Of a stretch of DNA of 64,000 nt, positions 51,480 to 60,209 are shown piece after piece. The stretch is from Arthrobacter agilis. GTDB lineage: Bacteria; Actinomycetota; Actinomycetes; Actinomycetales; Micrococcaceae. Position numbers and translations under genes: made by a program. The notes beneath the pieces were generated by a model, which saw only the letters and a program-made list of their open reading frames with translations, had not been told where the DNA came from and searched no databases. Position 1 is the first letter of the stretch. The number at the start of each line of letters is the position of its first letter. The stretch lies in assembly GCF_002157505.1 (NCBI RefSeq), contig NZ_NFSC01000029.1, forward strand, positions 310,001-374,000, given 5' to 3'.

Positions 51480-52267
51480 GTGCTGGGCTCCTGGTGCTTC
51501 GGGTTCTTGCGGTCAAGGAAGGCCTGCATGCGGTCGAACTTGGCCTGGGACTCGAAAAGCACGGCCTGGGCGAGCTCATCGATGTGCGGGTGGGCCGACC
51601 GGGGCGCGGCGAAGACACGTTTGGAGATCCGCACGGCGAGTGGGTCCTGCCTCGCGATTCGGTCGGCCAACGCGTGGGCGGCTGCTGTCAGGTCGTCGGG
51701 GGCGTGCAGTTCGGTGACCAGATGCAGGGCGAGGGCCTCCTCGGCATCGAGGATCCGCCCGGCGAACAGGATGTCCAGCGCGACGGGCTCGCCGACGAGC
51801 TCCTTGAGCCGCCACAAGCCGCCTGCGGCGGCAATGATCCCCAGCCCGGTCTCGGGCTGCCCGAGCTTGAGGTGGGGAGTGGCGATGCGGAAGTCGGCTG
51901 CGTAGGCAAGTTCCGCGCCCCCACCCAGAGCGAAGCCGTCAATCGCGGCGATCACGGGCAGAGGTAGCTTGTGGATCCGGTCGAAGATCTGCGAATTGAT
52001 CCCAGTCAGGGCATCGTCACGACGTCGGTCACGCAGCTGGGAAATATCCGCCCCCGAGGCGAAGATGCCTTTGCCATCGACCCTCGTGCCGGAAATGATC
52101 AGAATTTTTGGGACGCGCTCCAGGTAGCCGCACACTGTGTGCAGCTCCTCGACCATGATGGCGTCGATGGCATTACGGACCGCGGGGCGGTCGAGGGTGA
52201 CGTGGAGGCGGTCCTGCTGCTCCTCGACCCGCAGGGCGGTGAACTCTTCGAAGAGCAGCTGGTCCAT
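51476..52267 (-). CDS. paaF: 2,3-dehydroadipyl-CoA hydratase (enoyl-CoA hydratase family)
   Basis: This crotonase-fold enzyme of 263 aa is predicted to hydrate 2,3-dehydroadipyl-CoA to 3-hydroxyadipyl-CoA. The oxyanion-hole segments are GIFASGADISQLRDRR and IDGFALGGGAELAYAADFRI, and LGQPETGLGIIAAAGGL carries the acidic catalytic residue expected of a hydratase. I call this paaF and the 57906 gene paaG because this one has the hydratase Glu and sits with paaH and paaJ. The ATG shares one base with the paaJ stop (TGATG). Confidence 0.85.
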   Translation of the reverse strand: MDQLLFEEFTALRVEEQQDRLHVTLDRPAVRNAIDAIMVEELHTVCGYLERVPKILIISGTRVDGKGIFASGADISQLRDRRRDDALTGINSQIFDRIHKLPLPVIAAIDGFALGGGAELAYAADFRIATPHLKLGQPETGLGIIAAAGGLWRLKELVGEPVALDILFAGRILDAEEALALHLVTELHAPDDLTAAAHALADRIARQDPLAVRISKRVFAAPRSAHPHIDELAQAVLFESQAKFDRMQAFLDRKNPKHQEPST

Positions 52268-53475
52268 CAGAGCCCTTCCACGAGAAGGGCAGTGCCCTGC
52301 CCGACGCCCACGCACATCGTCGCCAGCCCCCGCGCAGCTCCTTCACGCTCCATCCGTCCGAGCAGTGTGACCACCAAGCGTGAACCTGACGAGCCCAGAG
52401 GGTGTCCCAGCGCGATGGCCCCGCCGTACCTGTTGACCACGGAAGGGTCCAGCCCCAGGCGTCGAATGCTGGCGAGGGACTGCGTCGCGAAGGCTTCATT
52501 CAGCTCGACGGCACCGAGGTCGGCGATGCTCCAGCCCGTCCGCTCGAGTACCTTCTGCGTGGCTGGAACTGGTCCGAGGCCCATGATGTGCGGTGGAACG
52601 CCGGCGGAGGCGCCGTCGACGATCCGCGCCCGCGGGGTCAGCCCGTATTTCTCCACGGCGGCTTCGGATGCGACGAGGATCGCGGAGGCTCCGTCGTTGA
52701 GGGAGGAAGAGTTCCCGGCAGTGACGACGGTACCGTGCGTCACAACCGGGCGCAGCCCGGCCAGGGCCTCCATCGTCGTACCGGGGCGCGGGCCCTCGTC
52801 GGTATCGACGACGGTCTCGGTTCCCTTCCGGCCCTTGACCGTCACTGGAATGATCTCCCGGTCGAAGTGGCCGGCCTTGATGGCCGCGATCGCCTTGTCA
52901 TGGGATGTCACGGCGAACGCGTCGGCGTCCTCCCGCGAAATGCCATCGAGCCGGGCAACCTCCTCGGCGGTCTCAGGCATCGAGAACGTCATCTTGTCGA
53001 TTTTCTTGAAGACGGGATTCGTGAACCGCCAGCCGATGGAGGTGTCGAAGACTTCTCCAGGCTTCGCATAGGCGGTGGTCGGTTTCTCCATGACCCAGGG
53101 GGCGCGAGACATCGACTCCACGCCGCCGGCGACGACAAGATCCGCCGCTCCGGCTTTCACCATGTGGGAGGCCATCGTGATCGCACTCAACCCGGAGGCA
53201 CACAGCCTGTTGACCGTGATCCCGGGCACGGTGTCCCCGAAGCCGGCCAGCAGCCATGCCATACGGGCCACGTTCCGGTTCTCCTCACCGGCGCCGTTGG
53301 CGTTGCCCAGGATGACTTCGTCGACATCGTGCGGATCGATTCCGGCATCAACCACGACCTGCTTGACCACCAGGGCCGCCAGGTCGTCAGGACGCACGCT
53401 TGCCAGTGACCCCCCGTAACGCCCAACCGGAGTACGCCTGCCGCCAACCAGGAAAGCTTGGGGAAGGAAAGACAT
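52267..53475 (-). CDS. paaJ: 3-oxoadipyl-CoA/3-oxo-5,6-dehydrosuberyl-CoA thiolase
   Basis: This thiolase cleaves 3-oxoadipyl-CoA to succinyl-CoA and acetyl-CoA, and is thought also to act earlier on the dehydrosuberyl intermediate. It is 402 aa. The active-site Cys is in NRLCASGLSAITMA, and the conserved His and second Cys are in GGAIALGHPLGSSGSR and MCVGVGQGTALL. It is the first gene of the leftward operon, divergent from paaA across a 233-bp region with two PaaR boxes. PcaF-type function in protocatechuate breakdown is also possible, but the operon argues for paaJ. Confidence 0.93.
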   Translation of the reverse strand: MSFLPQAFLVGGRRTPVGRYGGSLASVRPDDLAALVVKQVVVDAGIDPHDVDEVILGNANGAGEENRNVARMAWLLAGFGDTVPGITVNRLCASGLSAITMASHMVKAGAADLVVAGGVESMSRAPWVMEKPTTAYAKPGEVFDTSIGWRFTNPVFKKIDKMTFSMPETAEEVARLDGISREDADAFAVTSHDKAIAAIKAGHFDREIIPVTVKGRKGTETVVDTDEGPRPGTTMEALAGLRPVVTHGTVVTAGNSSSLNDGASAILVASEAAVEKYGLTPRARIVDGASAGVPPHIMGLGPVPATQKVLERTGWSIADLGAVELNEAFATQSLASIRRLGLDPSVVNRYGGAIALGHPLGSSGSRLVVTLLGRMEREGAARGLATMCVGVGQGTALLVEGL

Positions 53476-53525
53476 GAGTTAGCTCCTGTCACGACGGAGA
53501 AGTAGATCGCCGCTGACTATTAGTT

Positions 53526-53540
53526 ACCGACCGTTCGTTC
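53526..53540 (+). promoter_or_regulatory. candidate PaaR box, paaJ side
   Basis: ACCGACCGTTCGTTC shares ACCGA-N-Y-GTTC with the boxes at 53654-53668 and 45799-45813. It lies 50 bases upstream of the paaJ start and should control the leftward paaJFHZ operon. Confidence 0.65.
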
Positions 53541-53653
53541 ATCAAAGAATCCCACGCGTGACGGAGTGCGTCAACAGGGCACGGCGCTCACAACGACCTG
53601 GCCGGGCACAATCCTTCCGAAGCGTTGACGCCACGGTCTCTGATGCATATCCT

Positions 53654-53668
53654 GAACGAACGATCGGT
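53654..53668 (-). promoter_or_regulatory. candidate PaaR box, paaA side
   Basis: Read on the minus strand the site is ACCGATCGTTCGTTC, differing by one base from the paaJ-side box and facing the opposite way. It lies 40 bases before the paaA ATG, just ahead of an AT-rich stretch (ACAATTTTTG), and should control the rightward paaABCDEG operon. Confidence 0.65.
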
Positions 53669-53708
53669 AGACAATTTTTGTACTCGTAGGCCCCGAACAG
53701 GAGCAACC

Positions 53709-54710
53709 ATGGCAACGCAGAACGTGCAGTCAGTGCCCGCCGAGTTATCCCCGGAAGAACTGGAATCCGCAGCTCAACTGGTGGCGGAAGCCCAGGCCGA
53801 CTTCGACCGCGTCATGGCCGAGGACTCGCGCGTCGAGCCGCGGGACTGGATGCCGGAGGCCTACCGGAAGACGTTGCTGCGCCAGATCTCCCAGCACGCC
53901 CACTCCGAAATCATCGGGATGCAGCCTGAGGCCAATTGGATCTCCCGCGCCCCCAGCCTGAAGCGCAAGGCCATCCTCATGGCGAAAGTCCAGGACGAAG
54001 CCGGCCACGGGCTGTACCTGTACTCGGCCGCGGAAACCCTGGGGCAAACCAGGGACAAGATGATGGCCGACCTCATCGCCGGCAAGGCACGCTACTCCTC
54101 GATCTTCAACTACCCCGCGCTGACCTGGGCGGACATGGGTGCCATCGGCTGGCTGGTGGACGGTGCAGCTATCTGCAACCAGGTTCCGCTCTGCCGCGCC
54201 TCGTATGGTCCCTACGGTCGCGCCATGGTGCGCGTGTGCAAGGAGGAATCGTTCCACCAGCGCCAGGGTTTCGAGATCCTCCTGGAGCTCTCCAACGGAA
54301 CGCCGGAGCAGAAGGCCATGGCCCAGGACGCTGTGAACCGCTGGTACGCCCCGTCCCTGATGATGTTCGGCCCGCCGGACGATGATTCACCCAACTCCAA
54401 GCAGTCCATGGCCTGGAACATCAAGCGCTTCAGCAACGATGAGCTGCGTAGCCGCTTCGTAGGCATGATGGTGGAGCAGGTCAAGGTCCTGGGCCTCACA
54501 CTGCCGGACGACCAGATCCGTTTCAACGAGGACGCCAAGAAGTGGGAGCACGGCCCACTGGACTGGAACGAGTTCCAGGAAGTACTCGCCGGCCGAGGCC
54601 CCTGTAACGCGCAGCGCCTGGAACGCCGCAGGCAGGCACACGATGACGGCGCGTGGGTGCGGGAAGCAGCTTCTGCTTACGCCGCGAAGCAGAAGGAACA
54701 AGCAGCATGA
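53709..54710 (+). CDS. paaA: phenylacetyl-CoA 1,2-epoxidase subunit PaaA (catalytic)
   Basis: PaaA is the diiron oxygenase subunit that, with PaaC and PaaB, epoxidises the ring of phenylacetyl-CoA. The 333-aa protein has ferritin-like diiron ligands in [34 protein letters not shown] and [18 protein letters not shown]. The ATG at 53709 with AGGAGC upstream gives the standard length. It heads a tight operon in which paaA/B, B/C and C/D overlap by four bases each. Confidence 0.98.
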   Translation: MATQNVQSVPAELSPEELESAAQLVAEAQADFDRVMAEDSRVEPRDWMPEAYRKTLLRQISQHAHSEIIGMQPEANWISRAPSLKRKAILMAKVQDEAGHGLYLYSAAETLGQTRDKMMADLIAGKARYSSIFNYPALTWADMGAIGWLVDGAAICNQVPLCRASYGPYGRAMVRVCKEESFHQRQGFEILLELSNGTPEQKAMAQDAVNRWYAPSLMMFGPPDDDSPNSKQSMAWNIKRFSNDELRSRFVGMMVEQVKVLGLTLPDDQIRFNEDAKKWEHGPLDWNEFQEVLAGRGPCNAQRLERRRQAHDDGAWVREAASAYAAKQKEQAA

Positions 54711-55180
54711 GCCCGCATGGCAATCCGGACGTTCCCGCCAGTGGCGCCAGTGACGTGATCCGGGGGACCCGGCACGTTCCCGCCGGTCCCCCGACCGCGG
54801 AGGCGGCTGACGCCCAGGCGCAGGCCGAATCCACCACGCCCAGGGATCAGGCAAGCAGCCCGACGGTGAGCACCGAGCCGGTAGCTCGTCCGGCAGAACA
54901 TACCGCTTGGGGGCTGTGGGAGGTTTTCGTCCGGTCCAACCGAGGGTTGAGCCACGTCCACGCCGGTTCGCTCCATGCCCCGGATGCAGCCATGGCCCTG
55001 CGCAATGCACGGGACCTCTACACCCGCCGCAATGAAGGCGTGTCTGTCTGGGTTGTTCCTTCGGAGGTGATCACCTCCAGCGACCCCGGCTCCAAGGGGG
55101 CATTCTTCGAGTCCCCGCAGGGCAAGGATTACCGGCACGCCACGTATTACACCAAGAGCGAAGGGGTAAAGCACCTGTGA
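54707..55180 (+). CDS. paaB: phenylacetyl-CoA epoxidase subunit PaaB with N-terminal extension (157 aa)
   Basis: PaaB bridges the PaaAC heterodimers in the epoxidase complex. The conserved domain begins near residue 66 ([20 protein letters not shown]) and runs to [17 protein letters not shown], about 90 residues, which is the usual full length. The first 65 residues are an Ala/Pro/Thr/Glu-rich low-complexity stretch with no recognisable domain. The ATG at 54707 overlaps the paaA stop (ATGA), so the extension is likely translated. Its function is unknown. Confidence 0.95.
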   Translation: MSPHGNPDVPASGASDVIRGTRHVPAGPPTAEAADAQAQAESTTPRDQASSPTVSTEPVARPAEHTAWGLWEVFVRSNRGLSHVHAGSLHAPDAAMALRNARDLYTRRNEGVSVWVVPSEVITSSDPGSKGAFFESPQGKDYRHATYYTKSEGVKHL

Positions 55181-56073
55181 GCAGCCCCGACTCCATCACC
55201 GGCCACGGCGATATCTCCACCGGTGTGGCCGGCGGGGACTCGAATGCCTCCGCCACCCGCATCACGCCCGGCAACGCCCTCCGCCCGGAGGACATCGCTC
55301 TCGAGGTCCGCACCGGCCTGAGCAAGCCCACCGGAGATGTAGCCGAGTACGCGCTACGCCTGGGCGACGATGCCTTGATCCTGGCTCAGCGGCTGGGTCA
55401 CTGGATTTCGCGTGCCCCGGAACTGGAGGAAGACGTCGCCCTTGGCAATATCGCCCTCGATCAGTTGGGCCATGCCCGAAGCTTCCTGAGTTACGCCGCA
55501 GGTGCATGGGGGAAGTCCGAGGATGACCTCGCCTACTTCCGTCGGGAGCACGAGTTCCGTTCCGCCCATCTCTTCGAGCAGCCCAACGGCGACTTCGCTG
55601 TGACCATCGCCCGCCAATTCCTGGTGAGCTACTACCAGTACGAGCTCTACCGCCGCCTCACCGAATCCACCGACTCGACGCTGGCAGCGATTGCCGCGAA
55701 GGCTGTGAAGGAAGTGGACTACCACCGGGACCACAGCGCCCAGTGGATCCTGCGCCTGGCCGGCGGCACCGATGAATCCCGACGCCGAATGATTCACGGC
55801 CTACGGCTCATGTGGCCGTACGTGAATGAGATCTTCGACGACGACGAGTTGGTCATCCGACTGGCACAGTCAGGTATCGCCGTCGCGCCGTCCAGTGTCC
55901 GCAACGACTTCGACCAGCTCACCGGGCAGATCCTCGCCGAAGCGCAGCTCGAGGTGCCCAACGTGCCTGCAGCACCTGGTGGCGGGCGCCGCGGCCAGCA
56001 CTCCGAACACCTGGGCTACATCCTCGCCGAAATGCAGGTACTGGCGCGCGAGCACCCTGGGGCGAGCTGGTGA
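55177..56073 (+). CDS. paaC: phenylacetyl-CoA epoxidase subunit PaaC (structural)
   Basis: PaaC is the ferritin-like partner of PaaA that lacks a full diiron centre and stabilises the complex. The 298-aa protein shows AEYALRLGDDALILAQRLGH, ALDQLGHARSFLSYAAGAWG and VDYHRDHSAQWILRLAGGTD. An N-terminal tail of about 45 residues rich in Gly, Ser and Thr precedes the helical core. The start is a GTG at 55177 overlapping the paaB stop (GTGA). Confidence 0.97.
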   Translation: MSSPDSITGHGDISTGVAGGDSNASATRITPGNALRPEDIALEVRTGLSKPTGDVAEYALRLGDDALILAQRLGHWISRAPELEEDVALGNIALDQLGHARSFLSYAAGAWGKSEDDLAYFRREHEFRSAHLFEQPNGDFAVTIARQFLVSYYQYELYRRLTESTDSTLAAIAAKAVKEVDYHRDHSAQWILRLAGGTDESRRRMIHGLRLMWPYVNEIFDDDELVIRLAQSGIAVAPSSVRNDFDQLTGQILAEAQLEVPNVPAAPGGGRRGQHSEHLGYILAEMQVLAREHPGASW

Positions 56074-56624
56074 TGTCCAGGGACATCGACACGCACGATG
56101 CCGGAACCCATGCGACCGCCGTGAGGCGAAACCCTGATCACCAGAAGGTGTGGGGCATCGCCTCCACGGTCTGTGATCCCGAGATCCCCGTGCTCACGAT
56201 TGCGGATCTGGGCATCCTGCGCCGCGTCGAAGTGACGGAGGACCAGAACGTACTCGTCACCATCACGCCTACGTACTCGGGTTGCCCCGCCATGGATGCC
56301 ATCCGTGACGACCTCAAAACAGCGTTCGCCAAGGAGGGCTACCCCTCGACGGAGGTGGAGCTCGTCCTTGCTCCGGCGTGGACCACGGACTGGATGACCG
56401 AAACGGGCAAGGCAAAGTTGCAGGAGTACGGCATCGCCCCGCCCTCGGGAAGAGCGGCGGACGGAGGACACTCCGGCCCTGTCAGGCTGAGTCTGGCCGT
56501 CAAATGCCCCCAGTGCTCCTCGCTCAACACCAGGGAACTCACCCGCTTCGGTTCCACCTCCTGCAAAGCGCTCTACGTGTGCCAGGACTGCAAGGAACCG
56601 TTCGACTACTTCAAAGTGCTGTAA
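56070..56624 (+). CDS. paaD: phenylacetate degradation protein PaaD (SUF-like, MIP18 family)
   Basis: PaaD is needed for epoxidase activity and is thought to help deliver iron-sulfur clusters. The DUF59/MIP18 domain (VWGIASTVCDPEIPVLTIAD, TPTYSGCPAMDAI) is followed by a C-terminal cysteine cluster (KCPQCSS, SCKALYVCQDCKEPFDYF) that may bind zinc or iron. The GTG at 56070 overlaps the paaC stop as GTGA, matching the pattern of the other junctions; an ATG at 56073 is the alternative. The length is 184 aa. Confidence 0.95.
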   Translation: MMSRDIDTHDAGTHATAVRRNPDHQKVWGIASTVCDPEIPVLTIADLGILRRVEVTEDQNVLVTITPTYSGCPAMDAIRDDLKTAFAKEGYPSTEVELVLAPAWTTDWMTETGKAKLQEYGIAPPSGRAADGGHSGPVRLSLAVKCPQCSSLNTRELTRFGSTSCKALYVCQDCKEPFDYFKVL

Positions 56625-56633
56625 GGAAGCCTC

Positions 56634-57875
56634 ATGCCTGCTGTCCGCCAGACTGCCGCCGAATCGGCGCAGGCCCCCGGCCGTCGTCGCCCGTCCTTCC
56701 ACACCCTCGCCGTGCGGAAAGTGCGCCGACTCACCGAGGACGCCATCGAGATCACCTTCGACGTCCCTGCCGGACTTGCCGGTCACTTCGACTACCTGCC
56801 CGGACAGTACGTGGCATTGCGTACTGAACTGCCGGACGAGAACGGCACGCCGCACGAAGTGCGTCGAAGCTACTCGATCTGCGCTGAGCCGCGCAGTTTT
56901 GCCGATGGCAGCAGTGAGATCCGGGTGGCCGTGAAGAAGGACCTGGGCGGACTCTTCTCCACCTGGGCGAACGCCGAGTTGAAAGCAGGGGACACCCTGG
57001 ACGTCATGAGTCCCATGGGTGCATTCGTCTCCAGGTACGGCCGCGACGGCACGGCGATGGACCAGAACCGTATGAACTCCATGAATCATCCGGAGGAACT
57101 GGCGGGGGATGTCGCCGCCAACGGAGAAGCGAGTTTCGTGGCCATCGCCGCCGGATCCGGGATCACCCCCGTGATCGCCATCGCCCGCACACTGCTGGCC
57201 GCGAATCCGGAAACCCGGTTCGACCTCATCTACGCCAACAAGGCTGCTATGGACGTGATGTTCCTCGAGGAGCTTGCGGACCTCAAGGACAAGTACCCGC
57301 AGCGGCTGGCAATCCATCATGTCCTTTCCCGCGAGCAGCGCATTGCGCCGCTACTGAGCGGAAGGATCGACGCCGAGAAGCTACAGCAGCTCCTCGGCAC
57401 GGCCATCCACGCGGACGACGTGGATGAATGGTTCCTTTGCGGGCCGTTCGAGCTGGTGCAGCTGTGCCGGGACACTCTCGCCCAACGCGGCGTCAAACCG
57501 GAGAACATCCGCTTCGAGCTGTTCAGTTCTGGCAAGCCCGACCGTCCGGAGGGCAACGCCGGCCGACCCGTGGTGGTGGACGAGGCGCAGGAGACGTACA
57601 AGATCACGTTCAAGCTCGACGGACTGCAGGGTGATGTCACCAGCCCCATCCACGCCCGGGAGTCCCTTCTCAACGCGGCCCTGCGCGTCCGTCCCGACGT
57701 GCCCTTCGCGTGTGCCGGGGGAGTATGCGGTACCTGCCGTGCCAAGGTAGTCACCGGCAGCGTGACCATGGACGAGAACTACGCCCTCGAACAGGATGAG
57801 CTGGACAAAGGGTACGTGCTCACGTGCCAGTCGCATCCCACCAGCAAGGAAGTCACCGTTGATTTCGACGTCTGA
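56634..57875 (+). CDS. paaE: phenylacetyl-CoA epoxidase reductase subunit PaaE
   Basis: PaaE passes electrons from NADPH through FAD and a [2Fe-2S] cluster to PaaA. The FAD region is DYLPGQYVALRTELPDENG with RRSYSICAEP, and the NADPH region is VAIAAGSGITPVIAIARTLL. The plant-type ferredoxin domain at the C-terminus has three close Cys in FACAGGVCGTCRAKVVTG plus a fourth in VLTCQSHPTS. At 413 aa it is longer than the E. coli protein, mainly by an N-terminal tail (about 20 residues) and a loop near residues 135-165. It begins 9 bp after paaD. Confidence 0.97.
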   Translation: MPAVRQTAAESAQAPGRRRPSFHTLAVRKVRRLTEDAIEITFDVPAGLAGHFDYLPGQYVALRTELPDENGTPHEVRRSYSICAEPRSFADGSSEIRVAVKKDLGGLFSTWANAELKAGDTLDVMSPMGAFVSRYGRDGTAMDQNRMNSMNHPEELAGDVAANGEASFVAIAAGSGITPVIAIARTLLAANPETRFDLIYANKAAMDVMFLEELADLKDKYPQRLAIHHVLSREQRIAPLLSGRIDAEKLQQLLGTAIHADDVDEWFLCGPFELVQLCRDTLAQRGVKPENIRFELFSSGKPDRPEGNAGRPVVVDEAQETYKITFKLDGLQGDVTSPIHARESLLNAALRVRPDVPFACAGGVCGTCRAKVVTGSVTMDENYALEQDELDKGYVLTCQSHPTSKEVTVDFDV

Positions 57876-57905
57876 GTCCCACCAACATTTCTGACAGGAA
57901 CCCCC

Positions 57906-58697
57906 ATGATCTCGCTTTCCATCAAGAACGGCGTTGCCGAGGTAGTGCTGGGCGCGCCTCACAAGCTGAACTCACTCGATGAGCAGGCGCTGTCGGATCT
58001 TTCCGTGGCCTACGACGACGCCGCCGTCGCTGCAGGCCGCGGTGAGGTGAGAGCGCTGCTCCTGAGGGGAGAGGGAAGGGCCTTCTGTGCGGGCCGGGAC
58101 ATCTCAGGTGTCAGCCCGGACACTGACGATGCGGCTGCCTATCTGGGGGGACTGGTACAGCCACTGCTCAAGAAGATGAGTGCTTTCCCGGCGCCTACTT
58201 TCGCGGCCGCCCAGGGTGCCTGTCTGGGCGTCGGACTGGGGCTGCTGTTGGCCACGGACGTCGTGTACGTAGCGGACAACGCCAAGTTCGGCTCACCGTT
58301 CGCCAAACTGGGGGCCACGTTGGATTCCGGTGGACACTGGTACTTCACCGAGCGGCTGGGCATGCACCGGACGTTGGACCTGATTTACACCGCTGAGCTG
58401 ATGAGCGGCACGGAGGCCGTGGCGAAGGGGCTGTTCAGCCGGGCCATGCCGGCTGATGAGCTTTTGCAGACCACGCGCGCAATCGTGGCCAAGGTGGCAG
58501 TCGGTGCTACCGGGGCCTTCACGGCCAGCAAGGAGCTGGTGGCTCACATCCGTGACCAGCGCTTGGGACTGTGGGAGTCCATGGCAGAGGAGAACGCGGA
58601 GCAGGCACGACTGTGCACAACATCCGACTACGCCGAGGGATTTCAGGCTTTTCAGGACAAGCGCGAACCAGTTTTCGGAGGCAATCGGGCCTCCTGA
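57906..58697 (+). CDS. paaG: 1,2-epoxyphenylacetyl-CoA isomerase (enoyl-CoA hydratase family)
   Basis: This crotonase-fold enzyme is predicted to isomerise the ring epoxide to oxepin-CoA, the substrate of PaaZ. The 263-aa protein has AFCAGRDISGVSPDTDDAAA and AAQGACLGVGLGLLLATDVV for CoA and the oxyanion hole. Its acidic residue is the Asp of LGATLDSGGHWYFTERLGM, the DSGG pattern typical of PaaG and distinct from the hydratase Glu of paaF. It ends the paaA operon. The 219 bp that follow hold only the purD promoter region. Confidence 0.9.
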   Translation: MISLSIKNGVAEVVLGAPHKLNSLDEQALSDLSVAYDDAAVAAGRGEVRALLLRGEGRAFCAGRDISGVSPDTDDAAAYLGGLVQPLLKKMSAFPAPTFAAAQGACLGVGLGLLLATDVVYVADNAKFGSPFAKLGATLDSGGHWYFTERLGMHRTLDLIYTAELMSGTEAVAKGLFSRAMPADELLQTTRAIVAKVAVGATGAFTASKELVAHIRDQRLGLWESMAEENAEQARLCTTSDYAEGFQAFQDKREPVFGGNRAS

Positions 58698-58916
58698 CGG
58701 GTGCCTATGCTCCGTCGTGTCAGGACTGTGCGAGCACCGCGGTGAGGTCCTCCCATCCCTTCGGGGCGACCCGCCGCGCAATGCCACCTCTGGTCGGAGT
58801 TACTCGCTGCCCGGAGGGTATCCGCCGGCCAGGGAATGTGTCACCACCGCGACGGATGGCGTAACAGGGGATGGGCGCTGTGTGCGCCGGAAGCCACTCC
58901 AGTACGCTGTCCTACT

Positions 58917-60209
58917 GTGAAGGTTCTTGTGCTGGGCCCCGGAGGCCGCGAACATGCCATCGTCCGGGCCTTGCTGGCCGACCCGCTCGTCCGGGAGGTG
59001 CACGCGGCCCCAGGCAACGCCGGGATCGCCGAGGACGTTCCAACCCACGACGTCGATGCGAACGACCCCGCCGTGGTGACCGAGCTGGCCCGCCGGCTCG
59101 GCTCCGACCTCGTGGTCATCGGTCCCGAGGCACCGCTCGCCGCCGGCGTCGCCGATGCACTGCTGGAAGCGGGCATCCCCGTCTTCGGTCCGACGAAGGC
59201 CGCGGCCCAGCTCGAGGCATCCAAGGCGTTCGCGAAGCAGGTCATGGCCGCCGCCGGCGTACCCACCGCCATGGCCCGGGTGGCCGCGACGGACGAGGAG
59301 GCGAACGAGGCGCTCTGCACCTTCGGCGCCCCCTACGTCGTGAAGGACGACGGGCTGGCCGCCGGCAAGGGCGTCGTCGTCACCGACGACTTCGAGGCGG
59401 CCCGTGCGCATGCATCGGCATGCTTCGCGGCAGGCGGCAGCGTGGTCATCGAGGAATACCTCGACGGACCCGAGGTCTCGCTGTTCGTCCTCTCCGATGG
59501 CAGCACCGTGGTTCCGCTCGCACCGGCCCAGGACTTCAAGCGCATCTCCGACGGCGACCAGGGCCCCAACACCGGAGGCATGGGCGCCTACTCGCCGCTG
59601 GAATGGGTTCCCGCGAGCCTCGTCGACGAGGTCATCACGCGCGTCGCGCAGCCGGTGATCGACGAGATGGCCCTCCGCGGCACACCCTTCGCCGGTGTCC
59701 TCTACGTCGGCCTCGCCCTCACCTCGCGCGGCATGCGCGTCATCGAATTCAACGCACGGTTCGGCGACCCCGAGACGCAGGCGGTACTCGCCCGGCTGAC
59801 GACACCGCTCGGGGGAGTGCTGCTCGCCGCCGCGAAGGGAACCCTCGACCAGGTGGACCAGCTCAACTGGTCGCCGAAGACGGCAGTCGCCGTCGTCCTC
59901 GCGTCCGAGAACTACCCCGATGCTCCCGCGACCGGGCGCCGCATCCGCGGGCTCAAGAAGGCCGCGAAGGTCGACGGCGCGCACGTGCTGCACGCCGGCA
60001 CCGCGCTGCGTGACGGCAAGGTGGTCAGCGCCGGCGGCCGCGTGCTCGCCGTCGTCGGCCTGGGGGACTCCCTCGAGGACGCACGGTCCACCGCCTACGA
60101 AAGCCTGGAGCTGATCGAGCTCGAGGGCGGCCAGTACCGGACGGACATCGCGCTCAAGGCCTCCCGCTCGGAAGTCACGGTCACCGGGCCCGCGGCGGCT
60201 CCGGCATGA
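58917..60209 (+). CDS. purD: phosphoribosylamine-glycine ligase
   Basis: PurD joins glycine to phosphoribosylamine with ATP to form GAR, the second step of purine synthesis. The 430-aa protein has the N-terminal VLVLGPGGREHAIVRALLAD, the ATP-grasp region YVVKDDGLAAGKGVVVTDDF and the signature RFGDPETQAVLARL. The start is a GTG at 58917, which gives the family N-terminus; longer frames run into noncoding DNA. Its stop overlaps the purC start by four bases (ATGA). It resumes the purine backbone after the second catabolic island. Confidence 0.98.
   Translation: MKVLVLGPGGREHAIVRALLADPLVREVHAAPGNAGIAEDVPTHDVDANDPAVVTELARRLGSDLVVIGPEAPLAAGVADALLEAGIPVFGPTKAAAQLEASKAFAKQVMAAAGVPTAMARVAATDEEANEALCTFGAPYVVKDDGLAAGKGVVVTDDFEAARAHASACFAAGGSVVIEEYLDGPEVSLFVLSDGSTVVPLAPAQDFKRISDGDQGPNTGGMGAYSPLEWVPASLVDEVITRVAQPVIDEMALRGTPFAGVLYVGLALTSRGMRVIEFNARFGDPETQAVLARLTTPLGGVLLAAAKGTLDQVDQLNWSPKTAVAVVLASENYPDAPATGRRIRGLKKAAKVDGAHVLHAGTALRDGKVVSAGGRVLAVVGLGDSLEDARSTAYESLELIELEGGQYRTDIALKASRSEVTVTGPAAAPA

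Noticed and set aside
27274..58697. Mobile element or prophage carrying the aromatic genes
   Set aside because: No transposase, integrase, phage gene or flanking direct repeat was seen; composition matches the backbone.
58735..58744. Short palindrome CACCGCGGTG between paaG and purD as a terminator
   Set aside because: The stem is only five pairs with no loop or T-run, so it is not distinguishable from chance in GC-rich DNA.
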